Source: Miltoncostaea sp963762825
GTDB lineage: Bacteria; Actinomycetota; Thermoleophilia; Miltoncostaeales; Miltoncostaeaceae
Direction: 5' to 3'
Assembly: GCA_963762825.1 (NCBI GenBank)
Contig: CAVXLZ010000002.1
Span: forward strand, 868,001-932,000
DNA length: 64,000 nucleotides
Each line of letters starts with the position of its first letter. Positions within the stretch are counted from its first letter, which is position 1. The position numbers and the translations under genes are program-made. Below, in pieces: positions 51,826-60,684 of the stretch. Under the pieces are notes generated by a model. It was not told the origin of the DNA. It was given only the letters and a program-made list of their open reading frames with translations, and did not search any database.

Positions 51826-53093
51826 CAGAGCTTCCACACCTTCCCGTCCGTGTCCGGAACGACGTTCCGGAGGTCTACCACCAGCTGAGACTCCCGGGCC
51901 ACCATCTCCCAGTCGACGCCCGAGTGCGCGGTGACCACCACGGCGACGTCGTAGTGGCCCAGCGCATCGGCTTCGAGCGCGACCGAGGACAGCCCGAGCT
52001 TCGGCAGCTCCGGGACGTGGGGGTCGTGGTACTCGACGTTCGCCCCATCGGCCTGGAGCAGCTCGATGATCCGCAGGGAGGGGCTCTCGCGGGTGTCGTT
52101 CACGTCGGCCTTGTAGGAGATGCCCATCACGAGCACCCGGCTGCCGTTCAGCGCCTTGCGCCGGCTGTTGAGGGCCCGGGCCACCTTCGCCACGCAGAAC
52201 TGGGGCATCTGGGAGTTGACCTTGCCTGCGAGTTCGATGAACTCGGTGTGCAGGTCGAACTCGCGCGCCTTCCAGGTGAGGTAGAACGGATCGATCGGGA
52301 TGCAGTGGCCGCCGAGGCCCGGACCGGGGCGGAACGGCATGAAGCCGAAAGGCTTGCTGGCGGCGGCGTCGATGACGTCCCACACGTCGATGTCCATCCT
52401 GTCGCACAACATCGCCAGCTCGTTGACGAGGGCGATGTTCACGCTGCGGAAGATGTTCTCGAGGAGCTTGGTGAGCTCGGCGACCTCGGGGCTCGACACC
52501 GGGACCAGCGTCTCGCAGGCCATGCCGTACAGCTCCATCGCCCGTCGGGTGCACTCGGGGGTCAGGCCGCCGACCACCTTGGGAGTGGTCGCGGTGGTCC
52601 AGTCGGTCCGGCCCGGGTCGACGCGCTCGGGTGAGAAGGCGATGTGGAAGTCGCGCCCGGCCCGCAGGCCCGACCTCTCGAGCACCGGCGCCAGCTCCTC
52701 TCGGGTCGTTCCCGGATAGGTGGTGCTCTCGAGCACCACGAGCTGCCCGGGCCGCAGTCGCTGTGCCAGGCTCTCGGCCGCGCCGAGAACGGCGGAGAGG
52801 TCGGGCTCTCGGTGCTCGGTGAGGGGCGTCGGCAGGCAGATCAGGACGGCATCGACCGAGCGGATCTCGTCCCAGGAGGTCGTCGCCCGGACCAGTCCGG
52901 ACTCGACCAGCGGCCCGAGGCGCGACGACGGTATGTCCTCGATGTACGAGGACCCCGCGTTCAGCTGATCGACCTTCGCCTGGATCGCGTCGAGGCCCAG
53001 CACGGAGACGCCGGCCTCGGCGAACGTCACCGCGAGGGGCAGGCCGACGTAGCCGAGCCCGACGATGCCGACCTGTGGGGCGCTGGTGGTCAG
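51825..53093 (-). CDS. UDP-N-acetyl-sugar 6-dehydrogenase (WbpA/WecC family)
   Basis: Oxidises C6 of a UDP-N-acetylhexosamine to the uronate. 'GIVGLGYVGLPLAVTFAEAG' (Rossmann), 'VLESTTYPGTTREEL', 'FSPERVDPGRTDW', 'FRPGPGLGGHCIPIDPFYL' (catalytic Cys) and 'MGISYKADVNDTRESPS' are complete. No ATG, GTG or TTG precedes the Rossmann motif in frame; a GTG at 53030 would delete it. A CTG at 53093 would begin 'TTSAPQVGIVGLG'. Alternatively an ATG at 53140 is correct if the seven-base G run at 53095-53101 has lost one base. Confidence 0.82.
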   Translation of the reverse strand: MTTSAPQVGIVGLGYVGLPLAVTFAEAGVSVLGLDAIQAKVDQLNAGSSYIEDIPSSRLGPLVESGLVRATTSWDEIRSVDAVLICLPTPLTEHREPDLSAVLGAAESLAQRLRPGQLVVLESTTYPGTTREELAPVLERSGLRAGRDFHIAFSPERVDPGRTDWTTATTPKVVGGLTPECTRRAMELYGMACETLVPVSSPEVAELTKLLENIFRSVNIALVNELAMLCDRMDIDVWDVIDAAASKPFGFMPFRPGPGLGGHCIPIDPFYLTWKAREFDLHTEFIELAGKVNSQMPQFCVAKVARALNSRRKALNGSRVLVMGISYKADVNDTRESPSLRIIELLQADGANVEYHDPHVPELPKLGLSSVALEADALGHYDVAVVVTAHSGVDWEMVARESQLVVDLRNVVPDTDGKVWKL

Positions 53094-53224
53094 CGGGGGG
53101 GCTGCGGCGGGAACGCCGGCTCGAGGAGGGACAAGCTCATCAACGACGATCTAGTGTAGGGATCCACGAGCGGAAGGAACGCCTCCTGAGGCCAGAGACT
53201 CTCCTCGCCGGTCTGCCGCGCCTC

Positions 53225-53797
53225 GTGCGTGTGGCCGACGAGACCCGGTGGCGCAGCCAAGCGTCGATCGCCACGGCCACGGTCGTCGTGGTCTTCTGGG
53301 TCACGACTTGGCTACTCGACCAACCCGCGCGACCGGGTGCGAGCGGTCTGGCTGCCGCGGTCGTGGCCCTCCCGACGCTTCTCGTCGCGTCCCTCACCAC
53401 CAAGCGCCGTATCCGAGAGGGCCTCGTGCACGCCGTGCCCCCGCCGCGCGCCACCCTGCATGAGACACAGGCGGCGTCGCGGGATCGTCGCGTCAGGCTC
53501 AGCGGCGTCGTGCTCACGGGGATCGTCGCGCTGCTGCTCTTCGATCGCTTCACCGGTGGCGGGGGCGTGATGGCCGGCCTCATCGCCGGACTTCTCGGCG
53601 CACTCGGCGGTGTGGATTGGTTCGAGGCGCGCCAGTGGGACGCCGCCGAGCGCGAGCGCGAGTCCAGAATCTTCGTCATCGTCCGTCCCGACGCCCTCTC
53701 GCCGCGCCTCGGGGCCACCGAGGTGCACGAGCTGCCGCGACCCGGGCAGGACAGCGACCGCAGCTTCGAGCCGAGGCCCTTCGATCTCGGTATCTGA
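53225..53797 (+). CDS. Hypothetical membrane protein
   Basis: About 190 residues with four hydrophobic segments ('TATVVVVFWVTTWLL', 'AAAVVALPTLLVASL', 'VVLTGIVALLLF', 'VMAGLIAGLLGALGGVDWF') and a charged cytosolic tail ending 'PFDLGI'. The start is uncertain: GTG 53225 is used, but the frame is open back to 53075. No family. Divergent from the 6-dehydrogenase gene, so it may share its promoter region. Confidence 0.5.
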   Translation: MRVADETRWRSQASIATATVVVVFWVTTWLLDQPARPGASGLAAAVVALPTLLVASLTTKRRIREGLVHAVPPPRATLHETQAASRDRRVRLSGVVLTGIVALLLFDRFTGGGGVMAGLIAGLLGALGGVDWFEARQWDAAERERESRIFVIVRPDALSPRLGATEVHELPRPGQDSDRSFEPRPFDLGI

Positions 53798-53833
53798 CCG
53801 CGCCCGGGCGGAAGGATCCTCTGAGAGCCTCGC

Positions 53834-55855
53834 TCAGGGCCGATCGGTCGCGCGGAGCCTGGCGGCGCGGAGCTTGGCAGCGCGGACCTTGGCAGCGCGG
53901 ACCTTGGCAGCGCGGAGCTTGGCAGCCCTCTTCCGGAGGGCCCACGCGCGCAGCGTCCTCTTGCTCGCCACGCAGAAGTTGCTGACGCCCACCGGGCGGG
54001 TCGTGAAGGCCGTGCCCGTGTAGGGCCAGACGCGCCAGACGTAGCAGGTGCCCGCCTTCAGGCCCTTCTTGGGTGCCCGGAAGGCCCGTCCGCGAGGGAA
54101 GCGGGAGAGGACCTTCCTCACCGTCGGCCTGGCGCCGCTCTTCTTCGCGGTCACCTTGAAGATCTGCAGGTTGTAGAGCTTGGTGCCGCGTGGCCCCTTC
54201 TTCCAGCGCAGGGTCGGCCGCAGGGTCGGGAGCGTCCTGCCCGCCTTCGGCGTCAGGCGCAGCGCGTTCTGCTTGGGCAGTGCGGCGAGCAGCGCCGTCC
54301 GCGGGCTGAGGGTGGGGGACGGGGCCGCCACGAGCGGTGCGAGCACCGTGAACGACTCGGTGGTGGGCGGGGAGACGTTGCCGGCGACGTCGATCTGCTC
54401 GACCTGGAAGGAGTAGACGCCCTCGCTGAGGGGAGGCATGTCGGCGCGAGCCACCGGCGCGTCGATCGGGCCCGCCACCACGGCTCCGGCGGCCGTCCGC
54501 AGGATCCAGCGCGAGAACGCACCGGGCTCGGTCAACCAGGTGAAGGCCGGAGTGGCGCTGATCGCGGGGTACGTCGGCCGCGCGAGGATGGTCGGTGCCA
54601 CCGGCGGGGTCGTGTCGATCTTGAACGAGCGCGAGGCCTCGGCGCTGCTCTGCCCGGCCTGGGTGATCTGCGTCACCCTGAAGGTGTAGTCGCCATCGGG
54701 CAGCGCGGAGAGGGTGGTCTGGGTGGCCGAGCCGCCGCCCTGGCGGATGGGCTGCTGGGAGCCGGCCGTGGTGACCTCCCAGTGGAAGTTGGTCTGGGCG
54801 CCCTGCCACGTGAAGGTCGGGGCGTTGTCGCGGGTCGGCGCGCTGGGGCCGCCGGTGATGGCGGGCGCGGGCGGGACGGTGGGGTCGATCTTGAGGTCGA
54901 AGGCGCTCGAGATCCGGACGTTGCCGGCCTTGTCGATCGAGCGCACCCACCACTTGAGCGCCACGTTGTTCGGGAGGGGCAACGGCCGCAGGCCGGGATC
55001 GCGGGCCGCGGTGTAGTTGCCCACGCCGCCGACGCTGTCGCGGTTCGCGATGACCTGGCCGCCGGTCGGGTTGTACTCGTCGCCGAAGTTGGCGTCGGTG
55101 GAGAAGACCAGCTGGTAGCGATCCACGCCCGACAGCACATCCACGCCCGGGCTCCACTCGAAGGCCGGCTCGCTCGCCACCAGCGCCCCCGGGGTCACCG
55201 GCGAGGTGCCGCCGCCCACCGAGGTCAGCGGCCGCGTGCTGTCGTACCCGAACGCCTGAGGAATGGCGATGATCGACGCGTTGCCGACGAGGTCGGTGAT
55301 CTGGATGCTCGCCGAGCCCGCGGCGAAGTCGCCCTCGGTGGTCCACGAGCGGTCCGCGCACTGGGCGCCGGAGACGCCTGCGACGGCGTCCGCGCACGCG
55401 CTGATCGCGACGGTGAGAGGCGCCCGGAACCAGCCGCCGACTCCGCCCGAGGGCCCGCTCAGGTTCAGGGTCGCGGTGGGGCCCGTCTCATCCACCACTA
55501 TCGGGAGCGTTGCATACGCGCTCGCGATGGCGCCGGGTTCCACGGACCGGACCTTGAAGTAGACGCTGCCCTCCGGCGGGTCGATGGCCACGCCCGAGCT
55601 CATCGCGGTGGGCGCCGCCGGATCGTCGGCGATGTTCGCCACGACGCCGCCCTCGTAGGTGACCGGTCCGGCGACCTCGGGGGCGCCCGCGGCCCAGGTG
55701 AACGTCCACGGACCGGTTCCCCCGGGGCTCGACGGGTTCGAGGCGAGGTTGCTCGGTGGCGTCGCGCCGAGGGCGTTGGGGACGGCGACGAGACCCGCAG
55801 CGATCATGGCCACGAGGCCGGCGCGACGAAGGGGGAAGGACACGCGACGCTTCAT
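53834..55855 (-). CDS. Secreted multi-domain Ig/FnIII-like protein with lysine-rich repeat tail
   Basis: 673 residues. Signal peptide 'AGLVAMIAAGLVAVPNALG', then several beta-sandwich units marked by 'VDETGPTATLNLSGP', 'IDPTVPPAPAITGG', 'DTTPPVAPTILARP' and tryptophans in 'TFTWQGAQTNFHW'. The C-terminus is basic with AAKVR-type repeats encoded by a 15-bp DNA repeat. Probably a cell-surface binding protein; the positive tail may bind wall polymers. It lies between sugar-nucleotide genes, suggesting a surface-glycan context. Confidence 0.8.
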   Translation of the reverse strand: MKRRVSFPLRRAGLVAMIAAGLVAVPNALGATPPSNLASNPSSPGGTGPWTFTWAAGAPEVAGPVTYEGGVVANIADDPAAPTAMSSGVAIDPPEGSVYFKVRSVEPGAIASAYATLPIVVDETGPTATLNLSGPSGGVGGWFRAPLTVAISACADAVAGVSGAQCADRSWTTEGDFAAGSASIQITDLVGNASIIAIPQAFGYDSTRPLTSVGGGTSPVTPGALVASEPAFEWSPGVDVLSGVDRYQLVFSTDANFGDEYNPTGGQVIANRDSVGGVGNYTAARDPGLRPLPLPNNVALKWWVRSIDKAGNVRISSAFDLKIDPTVPPAPAITGGPSAPTRDNAPTFTWQGAQTNFHWEVTTAGSQQPIRQGGGSATQTTLSALPDGDYTFRVTQITQAGQSSAEASRSFKIDTTPPVAPTILARPTYPAISATPAFTWLTEPGAFSRWILRTAAGAVVAGPIDAPVARADMPPLSEGVYSFQVEQIDVAGNVSPPTTESFTVLAPLVAAPSPTLSPRTALLAALPKQNALRLTPKAGRTLPTLRPTLRWKKGPRGTKLYNLQIFKVTAKKSGARPTVRKVLSRFPRGRAFRAPKKGLKAGTCYVWRVWPYTGTAFTTRPVGVSNFCVASKRTLRAWALRKRAAKLRAAKVRAAKVRAAKLRAARLRATDRP
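53850..53924. repeat. 15-bp tandem repeat, 5 units, encoding the AAK-type tail
   Basis: Five copies of GCGCGGANCTTGGCA-like units (75 bp; the first copy is diverged) lie inside the 3' end of the minus-strand gene. Each encodes one five-residue step (AAK/R plus VR or LR). Copies 2-5 differ only at the C/G position, indicating recent expansion. Confidence 0.85.
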
Positions 55856-55980
55856 CTGCTCAGGACCGCCAGAATCGTGGGAGGGCTCATAGGATCTTAA
55901 CCACGTCGGACGGGGACCGGACGACTGGCCGATGGTCCAGGCATTCGCCTCGGACGGATGGGTTGCGCAACCGGCCCGGT

Positions 55981-57051
55981 CTACGCGAGCGCGGCCGCCA
56001 CGGCGTCCGCGATCCGGTCCGATGCCGCGCCGTCGCCATAGTACTCGGGCCTGCGCGCGGGCATCGAGACATCGGGCAGAACCGATCTCACGCGATCGGC
56101 GTCCATGCCCACGAGGTGGTTGAAGCCTCCCTCCACGGTCTCGATCCACTCGGTGGTGTCGCGGAGGGTGATGCACGGGACACCGTGGAAGTACGCCTCC
56201 TTCTGCACCCCCCCGGAATCGGTCACGACCGCCCGCGCTCCCATGAGCAGCGCCGTGAAGTCGAGATAGCCGACCGGCGGCGAGAGCCGCAGCGACGGGT
56301 GGCTCTCGAGGTCCGCCCACAGCCCGGCCGACTCGAGCCGATGCCGCGTCCGCGGGTGCACCGGGAAGATCGCCGGCTCCTCGATCGCGCCGAGCACCTC
56401 GACGAGTCTCCTGAGGGCTTCGGGCGTGTCGGTGGCGGCTGCGCGATGCACGGTCACCAGCAGGTATCCGCCGGGCTCGAGCCCGAGCGCTCGAGGGCCG
56501 GGCCGAGCCGCCGCCGCGGGGGCGAACATCCTGCTGGCGTCGAGCATCACGTCACCCACCTGGTGGACCCCCGCGGTGATCCCCTCGCGCCCGAGGTTGG
56601 CCACCGCCGTGTCGGTGGGGCACAGCAGGAGCGCCGAGAGGTGGTCGGTGACGACCCGGTTCTGCTCCTCGGGCATCGATCGGTCGAATGAGCGCAGCCC
56701 GGCCTCGACGTGGCCGATCGGCACGCCGAGCTTCGCGGCCGCGAGCGCACCGGCGAGCGTGGTGGTGGTGTCGCCGTACACGAGCACCATCTCGGGGGCC
56801 TCGGCGATCAGGAGCGGCTCGAGTCGCTCGAGCATGACCGCGAGTTGGGTCACCGGGCTGCCGGATCCGACCGCCAGAGCGTGATCGGGTTGTGGCACCC
56901 CGAGCTCGTCGAAGAAGAGGTCGGCCAACTCGGGGTCGTAGTGCTGTCCGCTGTGTACGAGCACCTCGGAGACCCGCCGGCGCAGCGCGCGGCTGAGTGG
57001 GGCGGCCTTCACGAACTGCGGCCGGTTCCCGACGATCGAGACGATCTTCAA
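55981..57051 (-). CDS. UDP-N-acetylglucosamine 2-epimerase family protein (WecB/WbpI)
   Basis: 356 residues. 'IVSIVGNRPQFVKAAPLSRA', 'VHSGQHYD', 'VLVYGDTTTTLAGALAAAK', 'GHVEAGLRSFDRSMPEEQNR', 'TVHRAAATDTPEALR' and 'VTDSGGVQKEAYFHGVPC' are diagnostic. It inverts C2 of UDP-GlcNAc or its diacetamido-uronate. With the acetyltransferase and two dehydrogenases nearby it should give a UDP-mannosaminuronate. ATG 57051 overlaps the CcdA stop. Confidence 0.9.
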   Translation of the reverse strand: MKIVSIVGNRPQFVKAAPLSRALRRRVSEVLVHSGQHYDPELADLFFDELGVPQPDHALAVGSGSPVTQLAVMLERLEPLLIAEAPEMVLVYGDTTTTLAGALAAAKLGVPIGHVEAGLRSFDRSMPEEQNRVVTDHLSALLLCPTDTAVANLGREGITAGVHQVGDVMLDASRMFAPAAAARPGPRALGLEPGGYLLVTVHRAAATDTPEALRRLVEVLGAIEEPAIFPVHPRTRHRLESAGLWADLESHPSLRLSPPVGYLDFTALLMGARAVVTDSGGVQKEAYFHGVPCITLRDTTEWIETVEGGFNHLVGMDADRVRSVLPDVSMPARRPEYYGDGAASDRIADAVAAALA

Positions 57052-57764
57052 ATCCCCGCGAACCCCACTCCGGAGAGTCGTTGGGTGATGACCTCGAACC
57101 GGCCGGTCGCCACCAGGACTCCGATCATGATGAACACGGCGGCGGCCGTCGCGTTGACGACTCGCCAGCGGTCGCGCATCCAGCGGAAGGCGGCCATCGT
57201 GCGGGTGATGAACAGGCCGGCCAGGAGGAACGGTATCCCGAGGCCGAGCGAGTACGTCAGGAGCAGGCTCGCGCCGACGCCCGGCGAGCCGGTCGGTGCC
57301 GCGTATCCGAGGATGCTGCCGAGGATCGGGCCGATGCAGGGTGTCCAGCCGACGGCGAACGCGGCTCCGACGAATCCCGCGCCCGCGAGCGTGGTGGGCC
57401 GGCGTGCCATCGACAGGCGCCTCTCGGTCTGCATCAGGCCCAGCTGCGGCAGGGCGACCATCGCGACGCCCATGGCGATCAGGAGGATGCCCGCGGTCAG
57501 GTTCAGGGCGTCCTGGTGGCTGGTCAGCGAGTACCCGATCAGGCCGGCGCTGGCGCCGTAGGCGGTGAACATGAGGGAGAAGCCCATGACGAAAGCCGCC
57601 GTCGGCGCCATCACGTCGCGCGTGCGGGTGCCCAGTTCGTCGAACGACACGCCCGAGATGAACGAGAGGTAGCCCGGCACGAGCGCGAGCACGCAGGGTG
57701 AGGCGAAGGACACGAAACCCGCTGCGAAGGCCACGGGATAGCTGAGGGCCGAGATGTCCTGCAT
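57048..57764 (-). CDS. CcdA/DsbD-type cytochrome c biogenesis membrane protein
   Basis: 238 residues, six membrane helices. The two redox cysteines sit in 'SFASPCVLALVPGY' and 'GWTPCIGPILGSILGY'. It passes electrons across the membrane to thiol proteins. ATG 57764 has TACGAT exactly 6 nt upstream. No ccs genes are seen here, so the partner may be a thioredoxin-like protein elsewhere. Confidence 0.9.
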   Translation of the reverse strand: MQDISALSYPVAFAAGFVSFASPCVLALVPGYLSFISGVSFDELGTRTRDVMAPTAAFVMGFSLMFTAYGASAGLIGYSLTSHQDALNLTAGILLIAMGVAMVALPQLGLMQTERRLSMARRPTTLAGAGFVGAAFAVGWTPCIGPILGSILGYAAPTGSPGVGASLLLTYSLGLGIPFLLAGLFITRTMAAFRWMRDRWRVVNATAAAVFIMIGVLVATGRFEVITQRLSGVGFAGI

Positions 57765-57770
57765 GGGACG

Positions 57771-57776
57771 ATCGTA
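57771..57776 (-). promoter_or_regulatory. -10 hexamer TACGAT before ccdA
   Basis: Minus-strand TACGAT ends 6 nt before ATG 57764 with no Shine-Dalgarno. Leaderless promoter of the ccdA-epimerase pair. Confidence 0.5.
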
Positions 57777-57809
57777 GCCGTCCGAGGACGGCCGTCCGTC
57801 ACCCGCCAG

Positions 57810-57855
57810 GCACCCCTCCCGTCACCGACCCGTCAGCCGGTGACGGGAGGGGTGC
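57810..57855. terminator. 18-bp perfect hairpin across the end of the DUF11 gene
   Basis: Arms GCACCCCTCCCGTCACCG (57810-57827) and its exact complement (57838-57855), loop of 10 nt. The stop codon of the minus-strand gene lies in the loop and its last codons form one arm. No T-run follows. Likely transcription terminator. Confidence 0.7.
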
Positions 57856-58924
57856 TCCTGCGGGCCGGGCGCACTTTCACGCGGAAGCAGGCCTGCGCGC
57901 GGCTCGCGCCCACTCCGGGTGTGCGCACCGTGACGCGGTTGCATCGTGCGCCGCGCACGCTCCGGTCGGCGCGGACCTGCAGGTAGACCGTCCGGGAGTG
58001 GCCCGCGCGCAGGCGGCTCATCCTCCACGTCGGCCGGCCGGCCGCCAGGCGCACCCTCGGGCTGCCTGCCCGCATGAGGGAGAAGCCGCGTGGCAGGACG
58101 TCGGTCACGCGGATACCGAAGGCGTCCCCCTCTCCCAGGTTGACGACCCGGATCCGGAAGCGCGCGGTGCCGCCGGTACGCAGCTTCGCGGGTCCGCGCT
58201 TGGTCACGCGCACGCGGGGCTTCTTCGCCACGGGGCTCACGGCGGGTGTCACGGCGGGCGTGACGGTCACGACGACGGGTGCCTCCGCGGGGGGCGGCGG
58301 CACGACGACCACGGGGACGACCGGGGGCGCGACGACGGGGGTCTCCGGCACCGGTGCGACCGGCGGCTGCTTGACCGGCGGCTGCTTGACCGGCGGCTGC
58401 TTGACCGGCGGCTGCTTGACCGGCGGCTTCTTGACCGGCGGCTTCTTGACCGGGCAGTCCTTCTCGGGGTGCTTGTCGCGCGGCTTCGCCTTGGCGACGT
58501 GCGCGTCATCGGGAGGCGGCGGGGGAGCGTTCGACCCTTCGACGACCAACTCCTCGACGACCGGCTCCTCGACGACCAGCTTCTCGACGGCCGGCGGCGC
58601 GGCGACGGGCTCGCCCGCGCCGGCTTCCTCACCGAGAGCGGCCTCGTCGTCCGGCTCCTCCGCGGCGTGCGTCTCCTCCGCGGGCGCATCCGCGACCGGT
58701 TCGGGCGGTGGTGCCTTGGGCGAGGTCCCGACGGGGGGCTGCTCCGCCACCTCGGCGACGGTGATCGCACCCGAGTGGTGGTCCGCCTCCTTCGGCGAGG
58801 AGTGGGCAAGTGCGCGGCCCGGGACGGCGACCGCCAGAGCCAGCGCGACGACCGCGGTCCCCCACCCGAGGGCGCGCGACGATCGGCCGAGCCATGTCCT
58901 TGGAAGTACGTCCACCGCACGCAC
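57833..58924 (-). CDS. Secreted proline/lysine-repeat protein with DUF11 domain
   Basis: 363 residues. Signal peptide with core 'GTAVVALALAVAVPGRALA', an acidic Glu/Pro/Ala stretch, a PVKQP/PVKKP repeat block (about residues 160-190), a Val/Pro hinge and a C-terminal DUF11 domain ('GGTARFRIRVVNLGEGDAFG'). A wall-spanning stalk with an outer domain is the likely arrangement. GTG 58924 is used. Divergent from the aldolase gene. Confidence 0.75.
   Translation of the reverse strand: MRAVDVLPRTWLGRSSRALGWGTAVVALALAVAVPGRALAHSSPKEADHHSGAITVAEVAEQPPVGTSPKAPPPEPVADAPAEETHAAEEPDDEAALGEEAGAGEPVAAPPAVEKLVVEEPVVEELVVEGSNAPPPPPDDAHVAKAKPRDKHPEKDCPVKKPPVKKPPVKQPPVKQPPVKQPPVKQPPVAPVPETPVVAPPVVPVVVVPPPPAEAPVVVTVTPAVTPAVSPVAKKPRVRVTKRGPAKLRTGGTARFRIRVVNLGEGDAFGIRVTDVLPRGFSLMRAGSPRVRLAAGRPTWRMSRLRAGHSRTVYLQVRADRSVRGARCNRVTVRTPGVGASRAQACFRVKVRPARRSTPPVTG
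58359..58448. repeat. 15-bp tandem repeat, 6 units, encoding PVKQP/PVKKP
   Basis: Six units of ACCGGCGGCTGCTTG (four copies) or ACCGGCGGCTTCTTG (two copies), 90 bp in total, inside the DUF11 gene. Near-identity at third positions indicates recent slippage expansion and length variation is expected between strains. Confidence 0.9.
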
Positions 58925-59114
58925 TCGCTTTCGCCGAAATACAGAAAAGCTGCAAGGCGGAGCATTCTAAGCGGCACCATGGGCGAAAAGCAACAGATTC
59001 GCCGGAATCCGCCTGCGGGAGACCCTCCAACGGAGCTCGGCCCGCCCGGATGCGGCCACCCGACACGGATAGTCTTGGCGGCAGAGACGACGCACTACGA
59101 GACGAGGAGACACC

Positions 59115-60188
59115 GTGGCGAAGGCAGGAAAGTCCCTTGAGCAGCTGCTGGGAGACGAGGCGCAGGGGCTCCTCACCCACCGTTGCACCACGATCCCCGC
59201 CGACCGCCTGACCCTCCCCGGCCCGACGTGGGTCAACGACGTCATGGCGTCGTCGGACCGTCCTGCGCCGGTGCTGCGCTCACTGCAGTCGATCTTCGAC
59301 CACGGACGGCTGGGCGGCACCGGGTACGTGTCCATCCTCCCGGTCGATCAGGGCATCGAGCATTCGGCCGGTGCCTCCTTCGCCCCGAATCCGGACTTCT
59401 TCGACCCGCTCAAGATCATCGAGCTGGCCATCGAGGGGGGATGCAACGCGGTGGCCACGACCCTCGGCGCCCTCGGTCTCGCATCGCGGCGGTACGCGCA
59501 CAGGATCCCGTTCCTGCTGAAGGTCAATCACAACGAGTTCCTGTCGTACCCCAACGCGTACGACCAGATCATGTTCGCCTCTGTTCGCCAGGCACGCGAG
59601 CTCGGCGCCGTGGCCGTGGGAGCCACCATCTACTTCGGCTCCGCCGAGTCGAAGCGTCAGATCGTCGAGGTCTCACAGGCATTCGCCGCGGCGCACGAGC
59701 TGGGCATGGCCACGGTGTTGTGGTGCTACATGCGCAACTCGGCCTTCAGCCCGACCGACGGCGGACCGGACTATCACGTCGCCGCCGACCTCACGAGTCA
59801 GGCCAATCACCTCGGTGTCACGATCGAGGCCGACATCATCAAGCAGAAGCTGCCCGAGACCGCCGCGCCCGGGTTCTCGAACCTCGGTTTCGGAAAGACG
59901 CACGCCAAGGTGTACTCGGACCTGATGAGCGACAACCCGATCGACATGACCAGGTATCAGATCGCGAACTGTTACATGGGACGCATCCCACTCATCAACT
60001 CGGGCGGCGCGTCATCGGGCGAGAGCGACCTGGCCGAAGCCGTGCGTACCGCGGTCATCAACAAGCGCGCCGGCGGCGCGGGACTTATATCTGGACGCAA
60101 GGCTTTCCAGCGGCCGATGGCCGAGGGTGCCGCGCTTCTGCAGGCCATCCAGGATGTCTACCTTTCCGACGACGTGTCGATCGCCTGA
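59115..60188 (+). CDS. Class I fructose-bisphosphate aldolase (DhnA/FbaB type)
   Basis: 357 residues. 'YVSILPVDQGIEHSAGASFA', 'CNAVATTLGALGL', the Schiff-base Lys in 'PFLLKVNHNEFLSYPNAYDQ', 'FGSAESKRQIVEVSQAF' and 'INSGGASSGESDLAEAV' follow the DhnA group. Cleaves or forms fructose-1,6-bisphosphate in glycolysis/gluconeogenesis. GTG 59115 follows GAGGAGA. The 190 bp between it and the DUF11 gene (58925-59114) contain a locally AT-rich stretch and a TAGTCT near 59070 but no gene. Confidence 0.9.
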   Translation: MAKAGKSLEQLLGDEAQGLLTHRCTTIPADRLTLPGPTWVNDVMASSDRPAPVLRSLQSIFDHGRLGGTGYVSILPVDQGIEHSAGASFAPNPDFFDPLKIIELAIEGGCNAVATTLGALGLASRRYAHRIPFLLKVNHNEFLSYPNAYDQIMFASVRQARELGAVAVGATIYFGSAESKRQIVEVSQAFAAAHELGMATVLWCYMRNSAFSPTDGGPDYHVAADLTSQANHLGVTIEADIIKQKLPETAAPGFSNLGFGKTHAKVYSDLMSDNPIDMTRYQIANCYMGRIPLINSGGASSGESDLAEAVRTAVINKRAGGAGLISGRKAFQRPMAEGAALLQAIQDVYLSDDVSIA

Positions 60189-60222
60189 CCGGGACCACGA
60201 GCGCGCCCCGTGGGCCGTGTTC

Positions 60223-60633
60223 TCAGGGTGAGGGGAGGGTGACGGTCCGAGTGGCGCCGCCGTATCCGTTGACGGTGTCGCGCCCTTCGACCGTCACCGC
60301 GAGTACACCGTCGGGAATCGCAACGCCGCTCTGCGTGCGCGTGAAGGGCTGCTCGTTGGCGTGATCGTGGCCGAGCGTCTTCTCAGCGAGCACCGCCCCG
60401 CCGGGAGCGAGGATGCGCCACCCGTCGGCATACCGCTCGGGCGCGTCATACGGCGAGCTGATCGTCACCGCGAAGTCGTACGTCTCCCCGGCGCGTGCCA
60501 CCTTCACCACGGTAACGTCGGGAAAGCGCTGCCCGCGTCCGTCGGTCGTCGCGGTGCCGTCAACCGCAGATTCGCCGCATCCCCCCGCGACGATCAGGCT
60601 GCCCGCCAGCATCAGGATCACGAGTATTCGCAT
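60223..60633 (-). CDS. Small putative lipoprotein
   Basis: 136 residues. Signal peptide 'ILVILMLAGSLIVAGGC' with lipobox VAGGC, then a beta-rich domain ('GETYDFAVTISSPYDAPERY', 'GWRILAPGGAVLAEKTLGHD'). Reads like a small extracellular binding domain. No family recognised. Convergent with the aldolase gene. Confidence 0.7.
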   Translation of the reverse strand: MRILVILMLAGSLIVAGGCGESAVDGTATTDGRGQRFPDVTVVKVARAGETYDFAVTISSPYDAPERYADGWRILAPGGAVLAEKTLGHDHANEQPFTRTQSGVAIPDGVLAVTVEGRDTVNGYGGATRTVTLPSP

Positions 60634-60684
60634 CGACGTCTCCGCAGAGCGGCTGTGGACGGAGCCGATTCGTTCCCGGACGGC

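Noticed and set aside
53850..58448. Short direct repeats considered as CRISPR arrays
   Set aside because: The units are contiguous 15-bp coding repeats without spacers, inside genes.
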